This document shows positions 60,938-64,000 of a DNA stretch of 64,000 nt, one piece after another. The DNA comes from Acinetobacter sp. (lineage in GTDB: Bacteria > Pseudomonadota > Gammaproteobacteria > Pseudomonadales > Moraxellaceae). The notes under the pieces were generated by a model that saw only the letters and a list, made by a program, of their open reading frames with translations, made no database searches and had not been told where the DNA came from. Within the stretch, counting starts at the first letter, position 1; every line of letters begins with the position of its first letter. Position numbers and translations under genes: made by a program. The DNA is taken from assembly GCA_031277915.1 (NCBI GenBank), contig JAITLL010000047.1, positions 62,001-126,000 of the forward strand, in the 5' to 3' direction.

Positions 60938-62155
60938 TTAATCTGTATAAGTAGAAACATAGCGTTGTTGGCCGGCTTTAAAACCAAAATAAAGCAGCAA
61001 AATAGCGATACAAACTAGAAAGATTTCGACCTGTATAAAATGATTGGGAGATCGGTATATTAAGCCGATAAATAAAGACCCAAATGCACCTATTCCAAAA
61101 CCAATACTCTGAACCATACTTGATAGCTTCGCCGCGACAAAGGTGCTTTCCGAACGTAAAACGATCATTGTCATCGCAATAGAAGTTAAAGCACCTTGAC
61201 CTAAACCAAGAATGACTGCCCAAATGATGATAGAGCTGATTGGTGCAGCTAAACATCCTAAAAAACCGACTAAAGTGAGTAAAACAACGACTATATTGAA
61301 CCATGATTGATGTGGTAAGCGGGTTGCAATCATAGGTGCAAGAAAGCATGCAATCGTCTGTAAAAAAATAGAAATTGAAACAATAAGGCTGGCATCAATG
61401 GCTGCAATTCCTCGATCTCTTAAGAAGGGAGCTAACCATCCAAAAACACTAAAAGAATACATGGATTGTAGTACCATAAAAATAGTGACTTGCCACGCTA
61501 ACTTACAATGTAAAAGGCCTCGAATTTTAGGCGTGAGAATTTTACTACGTACTGTATTTTTGGGAAATTGCTTATACCAAATAATGCAAGTCAAAATTGC
61601 AGGAATAGACCAGCAGGATAATGCTTTACTCCAGCTTCCTTGAAAGAAGTGTTGTAATGGGATGGTCATTCCGGCAGAAACAGCAGTTCCCCCTAATAAT
61701 GCCATGGCATACAAACCCGACATTAGCCCTGTAAATTTGGAAAAATCGCGTTTGATCAAACTGGGCAGTAACACATTAATGATTGCTATTGATGCTCCAG
61801 CAATGATCGTTCCAATCACTAAACCAGTTAAACCGTTTAACCCTCGGATATAAATTCCACTTGCCAGTAAAAGCAACGCAATGTAGATCGTACGTTCAAT
61901 GGTTAAGTCTTGAGCAAGCTTTGGTGCAAAAGGTGCAAACAGGCCAAGACAGAGCACAGGTAGCGTGGTGATTATGCTCACGAGAGTTGATGATAGATGG
62001 AGTGCTTCACGAATCTCTGGCATTAAAGCACCAAAACTTGGAAAAATTGTACGCAAATTAAAAGAGACCAGAATGAGGCTGATTGCCCAAAAAATTAACC
62101 TTTTTGAGTCATGCGGTTTAGTGCCGTCATGCATTTGGATATTCTCGGCATTCAC
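60938..62155 (-). CDS. MFS transporter (CynX/NimT type)
   Basis: 405 residues from a GTG at 62155 with AGGA eight bases upstream; an ATG seven codons later (62134) is an alternative, and the longer frame to 62224 is unlikely. About twelve membrane segments; the stretch NLRTIFPSFGALMPEIREALHLSSTLVSIITTLPVLCLGLFAPFAPKLA is typical of the cyanate/nitroimidazole (CynX/YycB) branch. The exported or imported compound is unknown. It is divergent from a methyltransferase gene. Confidence 0.87.
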   Translation of the reverse strand: MNAENIQMHDGTKPHDSKRLIFWAISLILVSFNLRTIFPSFGALMPEIREALHLSSTLVSIITTLPVLCLGLFAPFAPKLAQDLTIERTIYIALLLLASGIYIRGLNGLTGLVIGTIIAGASIAIINVLLPSLIKRDFSKFTGLMSGLYAMALLGGTAVSAGMTIPLQHFFQGSWSKALSCWSIPAILTCIIWYKQFPKNTVRSKILTPKIRGLLHCKLAWQVTIFMVLQSMYSFSVFGWLAPFLRDRGIAAIDASLIVSISIFLQTIACFLAPMIATRLPHQSWFNIVVVLLTLVGFLGCLAAPISSIIIWAVILGLGQGALTSIAMTMIVLRSESTFVAAKLSSMVQSIGFGIGAFGSLFIGLIYRSPNHFIQVEIFLVCIAILLLYFGFKAGQQRYVSTYTD

Positions 62156-62268
62156 GTAAGAGATCCTGATGAAGTGAAGTTTGGATGAGTAAAAAGATTT
62201 AATGTATATAAAAATTATATACATTATTTGTTTGTTATTAGATTATCATATGGATAAAAGGTTTTACA

Positions 62269-63051
62269 ATGGATGAAAAAATGGATGTTCTAAACTTTAA
62301 AGATCATTTTTCTAACAACTCTGATCGTTATGCTGCATATCGCCCGTCATATCCTATTGATCTGGTCGATGAGTTAGCGCATTTCTGTCCTGCTCAGCAA
62401 CGAGTTTTGGATTGCGGATGTGGTACAGGGCAACTTTCCGTTTTATTGGCAGAGAGATTTGATGAAGTCATTGCAACGGATGCAAGTGCAACACAAATAG
62501 AAAAAGCAAAAATGCGTGAAGGGGTTATTTACCGAACGGCTTTGGCTGAAGAGAGTGGATTGGCGGATGGAACGGTAGACTTAATCACCGTTGCTCAAGC
62601 AGCGCATTGGTTAGATTTGGACAAGTTCTATCAAGAAGTCAATCGAGTTGCTCGGCCTAATGCCATTATTGCTTTAATTACTTATGGTGTTTTACATGTA
62701 GAAGGGGCTGTAGATACCCTTATTCAGCAATTTTATTATAAGACAATTGGACAGTACTGGCCCGAAGAGCGAAAGCATGTTGAAGATGGTTATCGTAATT
62801 TACCGTTTCCATTTCTTGCGGTAAAAATTCCATCTGTAAATATGGAAGCATTTTGGAGTCTGGATGAGCTTATGGGTTATTTTAATACTTGGTCAGCAGT
62901 CAAAGAAGCACAGAAAATTTTAGGTCATAACCCCGTAGAACAATTTCGGGAAGAATTATTACCTGAATGGGGAAATCCGGAAACAAAGAAAAAAATTACA
63001 TGGCCTTTATCTATTCGAGCAGGAAGAGTTCACCCAAAGGAACAATCTTAA
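62269..63051 (+). CDS. Class I SAM-dependent methyltransferase
   Basis: 260 residues with motif I VLDCGCGTGQLSVLL, an acidic residue after strand two (EVIATDASATQI), and the DLITVAQAAHWLDLDKFYQEVNRVARPNAIIALITYG region seen in trans-aconitate/ubiquinone-like methyltransferases. AAAGG seven bases before the ATG fixes the start. The stop overlaps the stop of the convergent LysR gene by 4 bases. The substrate is not evident. Confidence 0.85.
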   Translation: MDEKMDVLNFKDHFSNNSDRYAAYRPSYPIDLVDELAHFCPAQQRVLDCGCGTGQLSVLLAERFDEVIATDASATQIEKAKMREGVIYRTALAEESGLADGTVDLITVAQAAHWLDLDKFYQEVNRVARPNAIIALITYGVLHVEGAVDTLIQQFYYKTIGQYWPEERKHVEDGYRNLPFPFLAVKIPSVNMEAFWSLDELMGYFNTWSAVKEAQKILGHNPVEQFREELLPEWGNPETKKKITWPLSIRAGRVHPKEQS

Positions 63052-63944
63052 TTGGATGATGAATAGGATTTTAAGAACTTTAATAAGGTTACCGCTGCAC
63101 TACTGAGAGGTCGGTCTGATGACCAACATGCACCAACCTTTAAAGAGTCTCCTTCTTTATTGGGTAGTTTTAATGCAATAATATCTGGTTCATTTTCAAT
63201 TGCAGCTATAGGAAGTGTTGTAATTGCTAAGCCAGAACGAACAGCCGATAAAATAAGTGCCGGATTTTCTGATTCTAAAATGATATTTAGAGGAACACCC
63301 AAGGCTGCTGCATAGCGTTCGACTAGATCTCTTTGATGATAACTAGTAGGGTAAATTGCTAAGGGGCTTGATAATAATTTATCCCATGAAATGCTTTCAG
63401 GCCGGCCTAATTGCTCATGAAATGCTGAGGAAACACAGGCAACATTTTCCAAATTCCATAGGTATTCTGTTTCTAGTTTAGGTTGCATACCTTTGTAGAC
63501 CGTTAAACCTAAATCTAAAACCTCTTTTTTAACCAGATCTTCAATTTCTAAAGCACCAGCTTGATATACTTTTACATGAATTTTGGGATATAACGCCATA
63601 AACTGAGGAAGCACTTGCGATAATGCAAATTGTGTGACCATGGCAGGAGCCGCAATACGTAATTGACCAATAGATAAGTTTTCTAATTCTCTAATTTCAG
63701 TCTTAACATTCATTAATAAATTCATGACAGGCGTTGCACGTTCTTTGAGTAAACGTCCACTTTCTGTGAGTTCAACCTTACGACCTGAACGAATAAATAA
63801 GTTTGTTCCTAATTCTTTTTCTAAATCTCTAATTGTAATGCTCACGGCAGATTGAGCTACATCCAAAGCATTGGCCGCAGCAGAGAAACTACCATTTTGT
63901 ATTACAGCCATAAAGACTTCGATACGACGGAGTTTGATCTTCAT
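63048..63944 (-). CDS. LysR-family transcriptional regulator
   Basis: 298 residues: MKIKLRRIEVFMAVIQNGSFSAAANALDVAQSAVSITIRDLEKELGTNLFIRSGRKVELTESGR followed by a CysB-like effector domain (LSIGQLRIAAPAMVTQFALSQVLPQFMALYPKIHVKVYQAG). Its promoter side faces the end of the window, so the target gene probably lies outside. The terminal 56 bases hold only this upstream region. Confidence 0.88.
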   Translation of the reverse strand: MKIKLRRIEVFMAVIQNGSFSAAANALDVAQSAVSITIRDLEKELGTNLFIRSGRKVELTESGRLLKERATPVMNLLMNVKTEIRELENLSIGQLRIAAPAMVTQFALSQVLPQFMALYPKIHVKVYQAGALEIEDLVKKEVLDLGLTVYKGMQPKLETEYLWNLENVACVSSAFHEQLGRPESISWDKLLSSPLAIYPTSYHQRDLVERYAAALGVPLNIILESENPALILSAVRSGLAITTLPIAAIENEPDIIALKLPNKEGDSLKVGACWSSDRPLSSAAVTLLKFLKSYSSSN

Positions 63945-64000
63945 TTTATGCTAAAAGGTGATGCGATAAGGCTTGCTATCATACAAGTCTTATATCGTTT

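Overview
The window looks like chromosome of an Acinetobacter of the calcoaceticus-baumannii group. The base composition is AT-rich. Several Acinetobacter hallmarks are recognisable: a LexA-like UmuDAb regulator with its divergent partner DdrR, a DcaP-type porin, a family 2A encapsulin with its cysteine desulfurase cargo, and many small cargo operons, each with a divergent LysR or Lrp regulator. I see no rRNA, tRNA, CRISPR array or intact insertion sequence.

Layout. (1) 1-6477, plus strand: 2-aminoethylphosphonate (AEP) uptake and breakdown. It holds the end of a binding protein, an ATPase, a fused permease, an FAD oxidoreductase, PhnW and PhnX, and ends in a clear terminator. (2) 6727-12232: a thioesterase-like protein, a fused indolepyruvate ferredoxin oxidoreductase and its divergent LysR regulator. 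(3) 12484-22308: the leucine/isovalerate (liu) pathway on the minus strand, with a divergent TetR regulator, an acyl-CoA ligase and a methyltransferase. (4) 22580-26458: DcaP-like porin, secreted SGNH hydrolase, LysR and a small lipoprotein. (5) 26459-30610: an accessory, gene-poor stretch. It holds a minus-strand C4-like antisense RNA in front of a tiny ORF, a frameshifted mini-lipoprotein, a gene with an internal stop, a poly-glutamine gene built on a hexanucleotide repeat, and ddrR/umuDAb with the operator between them. (6) 30622-38134: a LysE/Lrp pair, an NCS1 permease, and a divergent gene that fuses an NCS1 permease to a sensor kinase, followed by its response regulator. (7) 38277-45275: a small acetyltransferase, a polar amino acid ABC importer with two binding proteins, LysR, an alanyl-tRNA editing protein and a second LysE exporter; the LysR-AlaX-LysE cassette is bracketed by inverted copies of a small repeat. 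(8) 45933-50519, minus strand: rhodanese, serine acetyltransferase, encapsulin shell and cysteine desulfurase, a sulfur storage compartment. (9) 50759-64000: mixed small operons, including an SDR, two glutathione transferases, azlCD, a cid/lrg locus with a frameshifted cidA, a MocR regulator, PaiB, a GNAT enzyme, an MFS transporter and a methyltransferase.

The items most worth a second look are the C4-like antisense RNA with a matching promoter and Shine-Dalgarno target (26605-26992), the transporter-kinase fusion (33714-38134), the encapsulin operon with repeated short motifs in its cargo extension (45933-48801), and the terminal-inverted-repeat family at 42781, 45413 and 45708. All functional calls are by reading the translations; no database search was possible.
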